From NCBI RefSeq assembly GCF_000735435.1, contig NZ_JMPP01000014.1, forward strand, positions 310,001 through 374,000: a DNA stretch of 64,000 nt, in the 5' to 3' direction. Made by a program: the position numbers and the translations under genes. Shown here piece by piece: positions 9,151 through 16,819 of this stretch. How positions within the stretch are numbered: the stretch's first letter is position 1; the number at the start of each line of letters is the position of its first letter. The notes under the pieces are model-generated. The model worked only from the letters and a program-made list of their open reading frames with translations. It searched no databases and had not been told where the DNA came from. This DNA is from Klebsiella planticola ATCC 33531 (lineage in GTDB: Bacteria; Pseudomonadota; Gammaproteobacteria; Enterobacterales; Enterobacteriaceae).

Positions 9151-9432
9151 ATGAACAAGAAAATTATTTTTGCATGTACCAGTGGTATCGCTACTTCCGC
9201 CGTAGCAACAGAGAAAGTTGTTCAGTATTGTAAAAGCCAAGGTATTAATGTTGACCCCATTCAGTCAAATATCGGAACTATTGGTAAACAGGACGGTATG
9301 GCTGATTTAATTATTGTTACTTCAGCGGTAAAAACCGAACTGACCACCCCGGTTTTGAATGGCCTTCCACTTCTGACCGGTTTTGGTGAAGAAGAGTTAC
9401 TGGAAAAAATCGTAGCCATCCTTAAAAAATAA
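9151..9432 (+). CDS. PTS sugar transporter subunit IIB (galactitol-type EIIB)
   Basis: A 94-residue cytoplasmic EIIB. The phosphocysteine is Cys9 in the P-loop-like motif FACTSGIATSAVATEKV, the arrangement of the GatB/lactose-like IIB fold. It receives phosphate from EIIA and phosphorylates the incoming substrate with EIIC. The start at 9151 has GGAG upstream; an ATG at 9133 would place that site inside the gene. It lies 39 bases after the IIA gene and eight bases before the IIC start. Confidence 0.9.
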   Translation: MNKKIIFACTSGIATSAVATEKVVQYCKSQGINVDPIQSNIGTIGKQDGMADLIIVTSAVKTELTTPVLNGLPLLTGFGEEELLEKIVAILKK

Positions 9433-9440
9433 AGGTGAGC

Positions 9441-10838
9441 ATGATGGATAAAGTATTTTCCGCAGTCCAGTTTATTCTGGGGCTCGGTCCGACGATCATG
9501 TTGCCGATAATTATTTTTATTATGGCAATGTGCCTGCAGACCGGTTTTAGCCGGGCATTACGCTCGGCCCTGACAATCGGTATGGGCTTCATCGGCATCT
9601 TCCTGGTCTTTGGTTTACTGGTCGATAGCCTTGGCCCGGCGGCGAAAGAGATGGTTAGCCACACCGGCATTGATTTACCGGTCGTCGATCTGGGCTGGAC
9701 ACCGCTTGCGGCTATTGCCTGGGCTTCACAGGTCGCGCCGTTTGTCGTGCCGATGACCATCGGTATCAACGTACTTATGTTAACCCTGAACTGGACTAAA
9801 ACGGTCGATATTGATGTCTGGAATTTCTGGCACTTCTCTATGGTCGGCGCCATGGTATATGGAGTTACCGGCAGCTTCTTCTTCGGGTTACTGATTGCCG
9901 GCGTGACGGCGGCTATCACCTTTGTGATGGCGGACTGGTGCGCGCCGATGATCCAGAAATACTTCAATCTACCTGGGATTTCACTGCCCACATTGTCGTC
10001 CGTCATCTTCTTCCCGATCGGCGTGCTGGGAAATATGGTGCTTGATAAAATCCCTGGTATTAACAAGCTGAATGCTGATCCGGAACAGATCCAGAAACGA
10101 TTTGGTGTTTTCGGCGAGCCGATGATGTTAGGGGTGATTCTGGGGGCAGGTATTGGTCTGCTGGCAGAATACGACCTGAAAGGTGTGTTGAACCTGGCTA
10201 TGAGCCTTGGGGCAGTCATGCTGATTATGCCGCGGATGGTAAAACTGTTGATGGAAGGGCTGTTGCCATTATCAGATGCCGTCAGAAGTTTCCTGCGTAA
10301 GCGTTATCCAGACCGTCACGATCTTTATATTGGTCTCGACATTGCGGTCGCCGTGGGTCACCCATCCGTACTGTCGACCGCTCTGTTACTGATTCCGGTT
10401 GGGGTGCTCCTTGCCGTTATTCTGCCAGGCAACAGACTGTTACCGTTGGGCGATCTGGCTAATATTTGGGTACCAATATCGATGGTTGTACTGGCCTGTC
10501 GTGGGAATATTGTCAGAGCATTTATTATCGGTATTCCTTGTCTTGCTGTGAACCTGTATGTGGCATCAGCGGCGGCGCCGATTCTGACTAAAATTGCCCG
10601 AGATATGAATTTCCCCATCAAAACCGATGGTGAAATATCAAGTCTGCTTGATGGCGGTAACCCTTATCGGTTCTGGGCGGTGAAAGTCTTTGAAGGTAAT
10701 GGAATTGCTTTGGCTCTTATCCCGGTCATATTCCTGTTATGTCTGTGGCTCTATCGTGTAACGAAAAAACAGCTTCAGGCAGAAGAGGCGGCTGAAAATA
10801 CAGAAGTCTCGACGAGTGATATTCCGCTAGCGAAATAA
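9441..10838 (+). CDS. PTS galactitol-type transporter subunit IIC
   Basis: A 465-residue polytopic inner-membrane permease of the EIIC-GAT family, with about ten or more hydrophobic segments from MDKVFSAVQFILGLGPTIML onward. The long conserved block ISLPTLSSVIFFPIGVLGN and LDKIPGINKLNADPEQIQ resemble galactitol permease GatC. It would phosphorylate its substrate, probably a polyol, during import. AGGTGA lies just upstream of ATGATG at 9441/9444; a GTG at 9435 is a less likely start. The substrate is not inferable, since the family also serves other hexitols and pentitols. Confidence 0.9.
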   Translation: MMDKVFSAVQFILGLGPTIMLPIIIFIMAMCLQTGFSRALRSALTIGMGFIGIFLVFGLLVDSLGPAAKEMVSHTGIDLPVVDLGWTPLAAIAWASQVAPFVVPMTIGINVLMLTLNWTKTVDIDVWNFWHFSMVGAMVYGVTGSFFFGLLIAGVTAAITFVMADWCAPMIQKYFNLPGISLPTLSSVIFFPIGVLGNMVLDKIPGINKLNADPEQIQKRFGVFGEPMMLGVILGAGIGLLAEYDLKGVLNLAMSLGAVMLIMPRMVKLLMEGLLPLSDAVRSFLRKRYPDRHDLYIGLDIAVAVGHPSVLSTALLLIPVGVLLAVILPGNRLLPLGDLANIWVPISMVVLACRGNIVRAFIIGIPCLAVNLYVASAAAPILTKIARDMNFPIKTDGEISSLLDGGNPYRFWAVKVFEGNGIALALIPVIFLLCLWLYRVTKKQLQAEEAAENTEVSTSDIPLAK

Positions 10839-10846
10839 TCCTGCTG

Positions 10847-10877
10847 ATTCTGAGGCAGAGATGTTCTGCCTCAGAAT
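10847..10877 (+). other. Perfect intercistronic hairpin between the IIC and kinase genes
   Basis: Thirteen-base perfect arms ATTCTGAGGCAGA/TCTGCCTCAGAAT with a five-base loop, nine bases after the IIC stop and followed by an A-run instead of a T-run. It is therefore not an intrinsic terminator on this strand. Such hairpins can protect upstream mRNA or mark processing sites, giving different levels of transporter and enzymes; that role is inference. Confidence 0.6.
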
Positions 10878-10917
10878 AAAAACAAACTATGTCCCTTGCA
10901 AAAAGAAGGGGAGAGTA

Positions 10918-12432
10918 ATGTATACGATCGGAATCGATGTTGGTACGACAAATTGTAAGGTGTGTTTGTTTCAGGTTCCTTCGCTTGATTTAATTGAACA
11001 GTATAGTTTCAGGACCGCCAAACTTATTGATGGCGATAATACCGATTTTGACGTCCGCCTGATATGGGAGGGTATTGTCCATGGCCTGAAAACGATAACT
11101 GGTAATCGACCCGATGTGACAGATATCCGCGCCGTTGCTGTTGCCAGCGTTGGGGAAGCCGGCGTGTTGCTCGATGAGTATGATAATATTATTGGGCCAT
11201 CTTTAACCTGGTATGATACCCGGCCAAAACGGCAGCTGGAGAGTATTATTTCGGCTGTGGATGTTGAAAGTATATATGAAATAACCGGTATCCCGGCGCA
11301 TTCAAATTACAGTATTAATAAAATTAGATGGTTGCATGACAATATTAAAAATGCCGCAGATGGAACAAAGTGGCTGTGTCTTGCCGAATATATTGCCTTT
11401 AAATTGTCAGGCATAAAACGCTCGGAGTACTCCCTGGCCTCGCGGACCATGGCATTGAATATCACGGAGAGAGGTTGGGACGAAACGATGCTGGCCGCGG
11501 CCAAACTTTCCCCATCCCTGTTTAGCCCGCTGGTTCATGCCGGAACGTCGATAGGCCATATCACCCCAGAGGTTGCCGGCCTCACCGGGCTGGCGGACGA
11601 TGTGCAGGTTGCCATTGCCGGGCATGATCATATGTGTGGTTCTGTCGCCGTCGGCTTGAATAACGAAAACCAAATATTGAATTCTACCGGCACCACGGAA
11701 GGATTGTTGGTGGTGACCGAGGCCGTCAACAACAGCAGAAGCTTTTTCCGTGCCAGGGTCTCTAACGGGGTCCATGTTTTGCCGGGGCTTCATTCACTGT
11801 ATGCTTCGCTGCCTTCGGCTGGCTACGCCATTGAATGGTTCAGAAACCTGTTTGAACTCGATATGCCTGCTTTTCTGCGCATGGTGGATACGCTGAGAAA
11901 TGAAAAAGATCGGGTTGTTGCAGGCTCACTGGACGGCATTTTTATTCCTCATTTGCGGGGTAGCGGGCCGCCGGACAGGAATACCTGGTCCAGGGCGTTG
12001 ATTTATGGACTTGATGATAAATCCCGGCCTGAAGATGTTCTGCGCTTCGTTTTCCAGGGCTTGTGTTTTGAACTGAAAAATCTTCTCGATTTGTATGAAA
12101 CCCTGACAGGGCGCCACTACCCGGTCGTCAACGTCATTGGTGCGGCGTGTAAAAACCCCTACTGGCTACAGCTGAAAGCAAACATTCTGAACAGGGAAAT
12201 TGTCGCCTGTAATGTCGATGAGGCCGTGAGCAAAGGGGCGGCAATGCTGGCGGCAAAAGCCGTCGGAGTGGATATGGATAACTGTGCCCTCACCGCGCCG
12301 GCAGAGCTGAAAAATTATCGGCCAGAGCCTGAGGTTGTCGCACATTATCAGCAAATTTTTAGCCAGGTGTATAAACCGCTTTATGAATCCAAGATGCGTG
12401 CTGAGCATCTTTGTTATGGAGTTAGCCAATGA
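10918..12432 (+). CDS. FGGY family carbohydrate kinase
   Basis: A 504-residue ATP-dependent sugar kinase of the FGGY (xylulokinase/fuculokinase) family. The N-terminal phosphate-binding segment is MYTIGIDVGTTNCKVCLF; the mid-protein blocks IAGHDHMCGSVAVG and LNSTGTTEG and the C-terminal VIGAACKNPYWLQLKANI are family landmarks. It would phosphorylate a free sugar, polyol or sugar phosphate that arises in this pathway. The start at 10918 is preferred because GGGAGAG lies just upstream; the frame is open to 10861. Its stop overlaps the next gene by four bases. An FGGY kinase beside a complete PTS is unusual, since PTS import already phosphorylates. Confidence 0.87.
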   Translation: MYTIGIDVGTTNCKVCLFQVPSLDLIEQYSFRTAKLIDGDNTDFDVRLIWEGIVHGLKTITGNRPDVTDIRAVAVASVGEAGVLLDEYDNIIGPSLTWYDTRPKRQLESIISAVDVESIYEITGIPAHSNYSINKIRWLHDNIKNAADGTKWLCLAEYIAFKLSGIKRSEYSLASRTMALNITERGWDETMLAAAKLSPSLFSPLVHAGTSIGHITPEVAGLTGLADDVQVAIAGHDHMCGSVAVGLNNENQILNSTGTTEGLLVVTEAVNNSRSFFRARVSNGVHVLPGLHSLYASLPSAGYAIEWFRNLFELDMPAFLRMVDTLRNEKDRVVAGSLDGIFIPHLRGSGPPDRNTWSRALIYGLDDKSRPEDVLRFVFQGLCFELKNLLDLYETLTGRHYPVVNVIGAACKNPYWLQLKANILNREIVACNVDEAVSKGAAMLAAKAVGVDMDNCALTAPAELKNYRPEPEVVAHYQQIFSQVYKPLYESKMRAEHLCYGVSQ

Positions 12433-13463
12433 AAGCCAGCGTCTACTACAGCAAAAATGATATTCGTTATGAAGATATCGCGGTGCCTGAAATAGGCGAT
12501 GGCGATATGCTCATTAAAATGCACTCCTGCGGTCTGTGCGGCACTGATATTCATAAGGCGCAGCACCAGACCGTAACGGGGCCTGTTATTCTCGGCCATG
12601 AAGTCTCTGGCGAAGTTGTGAAGGTCGGGAAAAACGTGACCCGCTACCGCGTGGGCGAACGCGTGGTAACCGCTATTCACGTTCCTTGTTTTAACTGCCA
12701 CTACTGCGACAGAGGATATTTTACCCTCTGCGATCAATTTAAAAAAACCAATCTTGAGCCCGGTGGTTTCAGTGAGTTCATTCGTATCCCTCAGCTACAC
12801 GTTGAGCATCTGACGCATCGAATTGTGGAGCAACTCGACTGGGATCGTGCGGCGATGATCGAACCGGTGGCCTGTTGTTTACATGGTCTGAAATTAGCAA
12901 ATATCCATGCAAAAGATACGGTGCTGGTATTGGGTTCCGGCACCATTGGCCTGGTCAGCGCACAGCTTGCCGCGCTGAAGGGGGCATCAACCGTCATCGT
13001 TTCCGACCTTTCGCGCTTCAAACGTGAACTGGCGTTGAAAATCGGCGTAACCCATGCGATCGACCCGGCGAATGAAGATCTTGAAACGCGGGTAGCTGAA
13101 ATAACCGATTGGAAAGGGCCCGACGTGGTGATTATTGCGGCCGGCGTGTCGTCATTAGTTTCTCAGGCGGTGAACGTGGTGCGGCGGGGAGGTCGGGTCG
13201 TTGTATTCTCGCCATTTGATAAAAACCCGGTGGTGGAAATTGATGCCGGACGCCTGTTCCGGGATGAAATATCCATCGTTGGCACATACTCCCTCACCCC
13301 TTACGACATGAAAGAAGCGATTGAGATCGTTGAAAAAGACAAAATCAATACCAGAGAGATGATCACGCATACCTGGCCTCTTTCTCGTCTTGAAGAAGCA
13401 ATTGAGTTTGCGGCAAATCCTGAAAACGACGTACTGAAAATAATTATTAAATCTGAGGGTTAA
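12429..13463 (+). CDS. Zinc-dependent alcohol dehydrogenase (medium-chain, sorbitol/galactitol-1-P dehydrogenase-like)
   Basis: A 344-residue medium-chain dehydrogenase. Catalytic zinc ligands are Cys37 (GLCGTD) and His57-Glu58 (GHE); the structural zinc cysteines are Cys87, Cys90, Cys93 and Cys101; the NAD-binding motif is VLVLGSGTIGLVSAQ. It most probably oxidises a polyol or polyol phosphate to the ketose, as GatD does in galactitol breakdown. It overlaps the kinase gene by ATGA, so the two are translationally coupled. It is one of two dehydrogenases in the island; the other starts at 15711. Confidence 0.88.
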   Translation: MKASVYYSKNDIRYEDIAVPEIGDGDMLIKMHSCGLCGTDIHKAQHQTVTGPVILGHEVSGEVVKVGKNVTRYRVGERVVTAIHVPCFNCHYCDRGYFTLCDQFKKTNLEPGGFSEFIRIPQLHVEHLTHRIVEQLDWDRAAMIEPVACCLHGLKLANIHAKDTVLVLGSGTIGLVSAQLAALKGASTVIVSDLSRFKRELALKIGVTHAIDPANEDLETRVAEITDWKGPDVVIIAAGVSSLVSQAVNVVRRGGRVVVFSPFDKNPVVEIDAGRLFRDEISIVGTYSLTPYDMKEAIEIVEKDKINTREMITHTWPLSRLEEAIEFAANPENDVLKIIIKSEG

Positions 13464-13484
13464 GCGGGGGAGCCCCTTCCCGCT
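13463..13484 (+). other. Hairpin at the end of the first PTS unit
   Basis: AGCGGG/CCCGCT stem directly after the dehydrogenase stop codon. No T-run follows, so it is a weak candidate for a 3'-end structure; a second small hairpin GTAAC/GTTAC lies at 13514-13528. Confidence 0.35.
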
Positions 13485-13555
13485 CAACGGTCGGGAGGGG
13501 GCCGATATGCCACGTAACGCTTTGTTACAGGGAGAACAGGGGGTTGGGCTGAAAC

Positions 13556-13571
13556 TGTGAAGTTGATCATA
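13556..13571. promoter_or_regulatory. CRP site upstream of the GntR-family gene
   Basis: TGTGAAGTTGATCATA matches TGTGA-N6-TCACA at eight of ten positions. A candidate -10 TATTAT lies at 13596-13601, which puts the CRP site near -44, a class II-like position. The motif TTGTTCATA follows at once. Confidence 0.6.
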
Positions 13572-13607
13572 TAGTTAGATTTTTAAAAAACTCTGTATTA
13601 TCGTAAC

Positions 13608-13626
13608 TTGTTCATACTTGTATACA
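13608..13626. promoter_or_regulatory. Probable GntR-family operator
   Basis: TTGTTCATACTTGTATACA contains TTGTTCATA, nearly the TTGTACATA of the operator at 8574-8582, followed by the palindrome TGTATACA at 13619-13626. Its place just after the -10 element suggests autorepression by the regulator encoded at 13653. Confidence 0.5.
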
Positions 13627-13652
13627 GATGATCTACACAGGAGAAGCACAAC

Positions 13653-14390
13653 ATGAGCACCATACTGAAAGATTCAGAAATTCCGTTGTATATGCAGGTT
13701 TCTGAATGGATCCGTGAAAACATCTATAAAGGGGAGCTGGGCAAAGGCGATCGTATTCCTTCTGAGAATCAGATTATGGAAATACTGCAGGTCAGCCGGG
13801 GCACCGTAAAGAAAGCGGTCACCATGCTGGTCAATGAAGGTTTGCTGGTCCAGGTTCAGGGGAAGGGGACATTTGTAAAAAAAGAAAATATTTCTTATGC
13901 CCTTGGCGAAGGTTTATTGTCTTTTGCTGAATCACTTGAAAGTCAGCATTTGTCATTTACTACTGAAGTTATTACTTCATATATTGAGAAAGCGTCGAAA
14001 AGTGTTGCCGAGAAATTAAGAATTGAGCCTGGCGCGCCTATTCTTTACCTTAAACGTGTACGTAGCGTGGAAGGTGAGAGAGTGATGCTGATTGAAAACA
14101 GAATCAACATTGCACTCTGCCCTGGAATTACTGATGTTGACTTTAATAAACAAAATTTGTTTCCAACGGTTGAAGAGTTATCTGGTCAAAAAATTGTCTA
14201 TTCGGAAAGCCGTTATGCAGCAAAAATTGTTGGTAGCGAACGTGGTCATTATTTAGAAGTCAATGAAGATGCCCCCGTTTTGCACCTCGAACAACTTGTT
14301 TTCCTTGAAAACAAAATGCCATTTGATTTAGGAAACGTCTGGTTAAAATCAGATAAATATTATTTAGGTACTATTCTTCAACGAAGATAG
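13653..14390 (+). CDS. GntR family transcriptional regulator (HutC/UTRA subfamily)
   Basis: A 245-residue regulator. The winged helix occupies about residues 8-75 (IPLYMQVSEWIRENIYKG, then RIPSENQIMEILQVSRGTVK and VQGKGTFV); the UTRA ligand-binding domain follows (about 90-240), ending with the usual LGNVWLKSDKYYL block. UTRA regulators of sugar operons typically respond to a phosphorylated sugar. AGGAGA sits eight bases before the start. It opens the second unit of the island (regulator, aldolase, HPr) and probably controls both units through the shared TTGTnCATA motif. Confidence 0.9.
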   Translation: MSTILKDSEIPLYMQVSEWIRENIYKGELGKGDRIPSENQIMEILQVSRGTVKKAVTMLVNEGLLVQVQGKGTFVKKENISYALGEGLLSFAESLESQHLSFTTEVITSYIEKASKSVAEKLRIEPGAPILYLKRVRSVEGERVMLIENRINIALCPGITDVDFNKQNLFPTVEELSGQKIVYSESRYAAKIVGSERGHYLEVNEDAPVLHLEQLVFLENKMPFDLGNVWLKSDKYYLGTILQRR

Positions 14391-14401
14391 AGGATAATGC
14401 T

Positions 14402-15262
14402 ATGCCATTAGTTAACGGTAAAATCTTGCTGGATCGTATCCGCGAGAAACGTGTACTTGCCGGTGCATTCAATACCACGAATCTGGAAACCACCATCTCG
14501 ATTCTCAATGCTATTGAGCGCTCAGGGTTACCAAACTTCATCCAGATTGCACCGACCAATGCGCAATTATCAGGCTATGACTATATTTATGAAATCGTTA
14601 AACGTCATGCTGATAAAATGGATGTGCCGGTTAGCCTGCACCTCGATCATGGTAAAACTTTTGATGATGTCAAACAGGCCGTACGGGCGGGTTTTACCTC
14701 CGTTATGATTGATGGCGCAGCATTTTCCTTCGAAGAAAACATTGCGTTCACCGCCGCTGCCGTTGATTTCTGTAAATCATATGGCGTTCCGGTTGAGGCT
14801 GAGCTGGGGGCGATTTTAGGTAAAGAAGACGATCATGTCAGCGAAGCCGACTGCAAAACGGAACCAGAAAAGGTACGGACATTTGTTGAACAGACCGGCT
14901 GCGATATGCTGGCTATCTCCATTGGCAACGTCCACGGTCTTGATGATGTCCCGCGTATTGATATTCCGCTGCTGCAGAGAATTGCTGAAGTCTCGCCGGT
15001 CCCTCTGGTCATTCACGGCGGTTCAGGAATTGACGAAGATATCCTGCGTAGTTTTGTGAACTATAACGTGGTCAAGGTGAATATTGCCAGCGATTTACGT
15101 AAAGCCTTTATTACCTCCGTTGGCAAAGCTTATCAACAGAACAATAACGAAGCCAATCTGGCACGAGTTATGGCATCGGCAAAACAAGCCGTTGAAGATG
15201 ATGTCTACTCTAAGATTCTTATGATGAATAAAGGGCATCAGTTTCTACGCCAGGCATCCTGA
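14402..15262 (+). CDS. Class II aldolase (tagatose-/fructose-1,6-bisphosphate aldolase family, GatY/KbaY-like)
   Basis: A 286-residue zinc-dependent aldolase, the usual length of the GatY/KbaY/FbaA class II family. Zinc and catalytic residues are visible: Asp82 and His83 in HLDHGKTFDDV, Glu132/Glu134 in VEAELGAILG, His178 in IGNVHG and His205 in IHGGSGI. It would cleave a ketose bisphosphate or ketose phosphate into dihydroxyacetone phosphate and an aldehyde. The usual GTAHG is GNVHG here, so the substrate may differ from tagatose-1,6-bisphosphate. A GAGG ribosome site lies eight bases upstream, 11 bases after the regulator gene. Confidence 0.9.
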   Translation: MPLVNGKILLDRIREKRVLAGAFNTTNLETTISILNAIERSGLPNFIQIAPTNAQLSGYDYIYEIVKRHADKMDVPVSLHLDHGKTFDDVKQAVRAGFTSVMIDGAAFSFEENIAFTAAAVDFCKSYGVPVEAELGAILGKEDDHVSEADCKTEPEKVRTFVEQTGCDMLAISIGNVHGLDDVPRIDIPLLQRIAEVSPVPLVIHGGSGIDEDILRSFVNYNVVKVNIASDLRKAFITSVGKAYQQNNNEANLARVMASAKQAVEDDVYSKILMMNKGHQFLRQAS

Positions 15263-15285
15263 AAATTATTAGAGCTAAGTGAATT

Positions 15286-15555
15286 ATGATTAGACAAAGC
15301 GTCAGAGTCGTCAACAGTACCGGACTTCACGCCAGGCCAGCGGCCACTCTTGCCCGGATCGTGAAGAAATATACCTCATCATTAACGCTGGTCAATGAAG
15401 GGCGAGAGATTCAGATAAAAGGCATGATGAGTATTCTTGGTGCTGGCGTAAAGGGTAATACCATGATTGATATTATCTGTAATGGCGAGGATGAACATGA
15501 ATTAATGAGTGAATTAAAAACTGCTTTCGCTGCGGGCTTTGGCGAAAAAGAGTAA
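15286..15555 (+). CDS. HPr family phosphocarrier protein
   Basis: An 89-residue HPr-like protein. The phosphorylatable His15 is in the canonical setting STGLHARPAA. The regulatory serine position 46 is glycine (IKGMMSI), so control by HPr kinase is not possible and was not expected in this group of bacteria. A dedicated HPr in a PTS operon suggests that phosphate from enzyme I is channelled to the local EIIA. It follows the aldolase gene by 23 bases. Confidence 0.92.
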   Translation: MIRQSVRVVNSTGLHARPAATLARIVKKYTSSLTLVNEGREIQIKGMMSILGAGVKGNTMIDIICNGEDEHELMSELKTAFAAGFGEKE

Positions 15556-15583
15556 TTCACGAAATAAATTATGCCCCTGTATT

Positions 15584-15659
15584 TTGGGTGAGATTCACAT
15601 CAGCAACAGAGGCTCGCTTATGCAGCCTCAACGGCTTTCTGTTGTCGTTTCTCACCCAA
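15584..15659 (+). other. Nested inverted repeats upstream of the second dehydrogenase gene
   Basis: A perfect ten-base inverted repeat TTGGGTGAGA (15584-15593) and TCTCACCCAA (15650-15659) encloses an inner hairpin GAGGCT/AGCCTC (15609-15614 and 15624-15629). The 155 bases between the HPr stop and the dehydrogenase start hold no convincing gene. The transcript could fold into a long hairpin that affects readthrough or translation of the dehydrogenase gene; this is inference. Confidence 0.5.
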
Positions 15660-15710
15660 TGGCTCACTCGCTTTATGACTCTCATTCACTTTTTATCCGG
15701 GAGTGATGAT

Positions 15711-16766
15711 ATGAAAGCATTAAATCTTTATTCGCGACAGGATGTGAGATATGAAGAGACGATCCAACCCGACATTGAAAATGATGACGATGTTTTAATT
15801 AAGGTCCAGGTTGCGGGCATCTGTGGCTCCGATATTTCTCGTTTTGGCAAACTGGGATCTTATAACCCTGGGCTGACCTGGGGGCACGAATTTTCTGGTG
15901 AAGTGGTGAAAACCGGTCCTGCTGTGAAGGAAGTGAAAAATGGCGATCGCGTGACGGCCTGTAATTGCTTCCCCTGTTTTCGATGCAAATATTGCCAACA
16001 AGGGCGCTATTCGCAGTGCATCGATCTCAACGTTCTCGGGGGACATAAAAACGGCGCTTTTGCTGAATATATTGTGGTGCCGTCGCGTAATGTTTTACTT
16101 CTGCCTGCGACCATGGATTTTGCGACGGCAAGCTTTATTGAACCTTCCAGCGTAGTGGTACACGCTCTACGCCAGGTCGATATGAAAGTTGGCTGCCGGG
16201 TGGCGGTGGTTGGCTGCGGTACCATCGGGCTGCTGGCAGTACAGTGGGCCCAGGTCTGTGGTGCCGGGGAAGTATTTGCTTTTGATACCGATCGAAAGAA
16301 GCTCGATATCGCCAAAGAGACCGGGGCCAGAGATGTTTTCTCGGTCGAGGATGAAGGCTATCTGTCCCGTTTTCATGAGCTCACAGAAAGCTCCGGCGTA
16401 GATATCGTTATTGAGTCTTCAGGGCATCCCGCGGGGATTGCCAGCGCAATGCTTCTGGCGGCGAAAGGTGGGGCCGTGGTCCTCCTGGGTATTCCTTATG
16501 GCGACGTCGCTTTCCCCCGGCTTAACTTTGAGAAAATCATCCGCAATGAAATTAAAGTGCTGGGTTCGTGGAATTCTATTTCAGCGCCTTTTCCAGGCCC
16601 GGAGTGGGAAACATCGATTAAGTACCTCAGTTCCGGCGTCATTGATGTTCAGCCTTTAATCACTAAACGCGTCGCGCTTAAAGATGTTCCGGCTATTTTT
16701 CCCGGGTTATATCAGCGGGAAACGTTTTTTGTAAAAGTCCTGATTGAGATAGGCGATAGCGCCTGA
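15711..16766 (+). CDS. Zinc-dependent alcohol dehydrogenase (second copy in the PTS island)
   Basis: A 351-residue medium-chain zinc dehydrogenase related to galactitol-1-phosphate 5-dehydrogenase and sorbitol dehydrogenase. Catalytic ligands Cys38 (GICGSD) and His59-Glu60 (WGHE), structural cysteines 89, 92, 95 and 103, and NAD motif VAVVGCGTIGLLAVQ are present. GGGAG seven bases upstream selects this ATG; the frame is open from 15588. It is clearly different from the dehydrogenase at 12429, so the pathway probably has two oxidation steps or takes two polyols. A 155-base structured gap separates it from the HPr gene. A terminator-like hairpin follows at 16791. Confidence 0.88.
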   Translation: MKALNLYSRQDVRYEETIQPDIENDDDVLIKVQVAGICGSDISRFGKLGSYNPGLTWGHEFSGEVVKTGPAVKEVKNGDRVTACNCFPCFRCKYCQQGRYSQCIDLNVLGGHKNGAFAEYIVVPSRNVLLLPATMDFATASFIEPSSVVVHALRQVDMKVGCRVAVVGCGTIGLLAVQWAQVCGAGEVFAFDTDRKKLDIAKETGARDVFSVEDEGYLSRFHELTESSGVDIVIESSGHPAGIASAMLLAAKGGAVVLLGIPYGDVAFPRLNFEKIIRNEIKVLGSWNSISAPFPGPEWETSIKYLSSGVIDVQPLITKRVALKDVPAIFPGLYQRETFFVKVLIEIGDSA

Positions 16767-16790
16767 AGGTATCACGCAATGAGGTTTAAA

Positions 16791-16812
16791 AGCCCCGTGA
16801 GAACACGGGGCT
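16791..16812 (-). terminator. Intrinsic terminator of gor (possibly bidirectional)
   Basis: Nine-base GC-rich stem AGCCCCGTG/CACGGGGCT with a four-base loop. On the minus strand it is followed by TTTTAAA, as expected seven bases after the gor stop. It may also stop transcription from the PTS island. Confidence 0.85.
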
Positions 16813-16819
16813 GAGAGGA

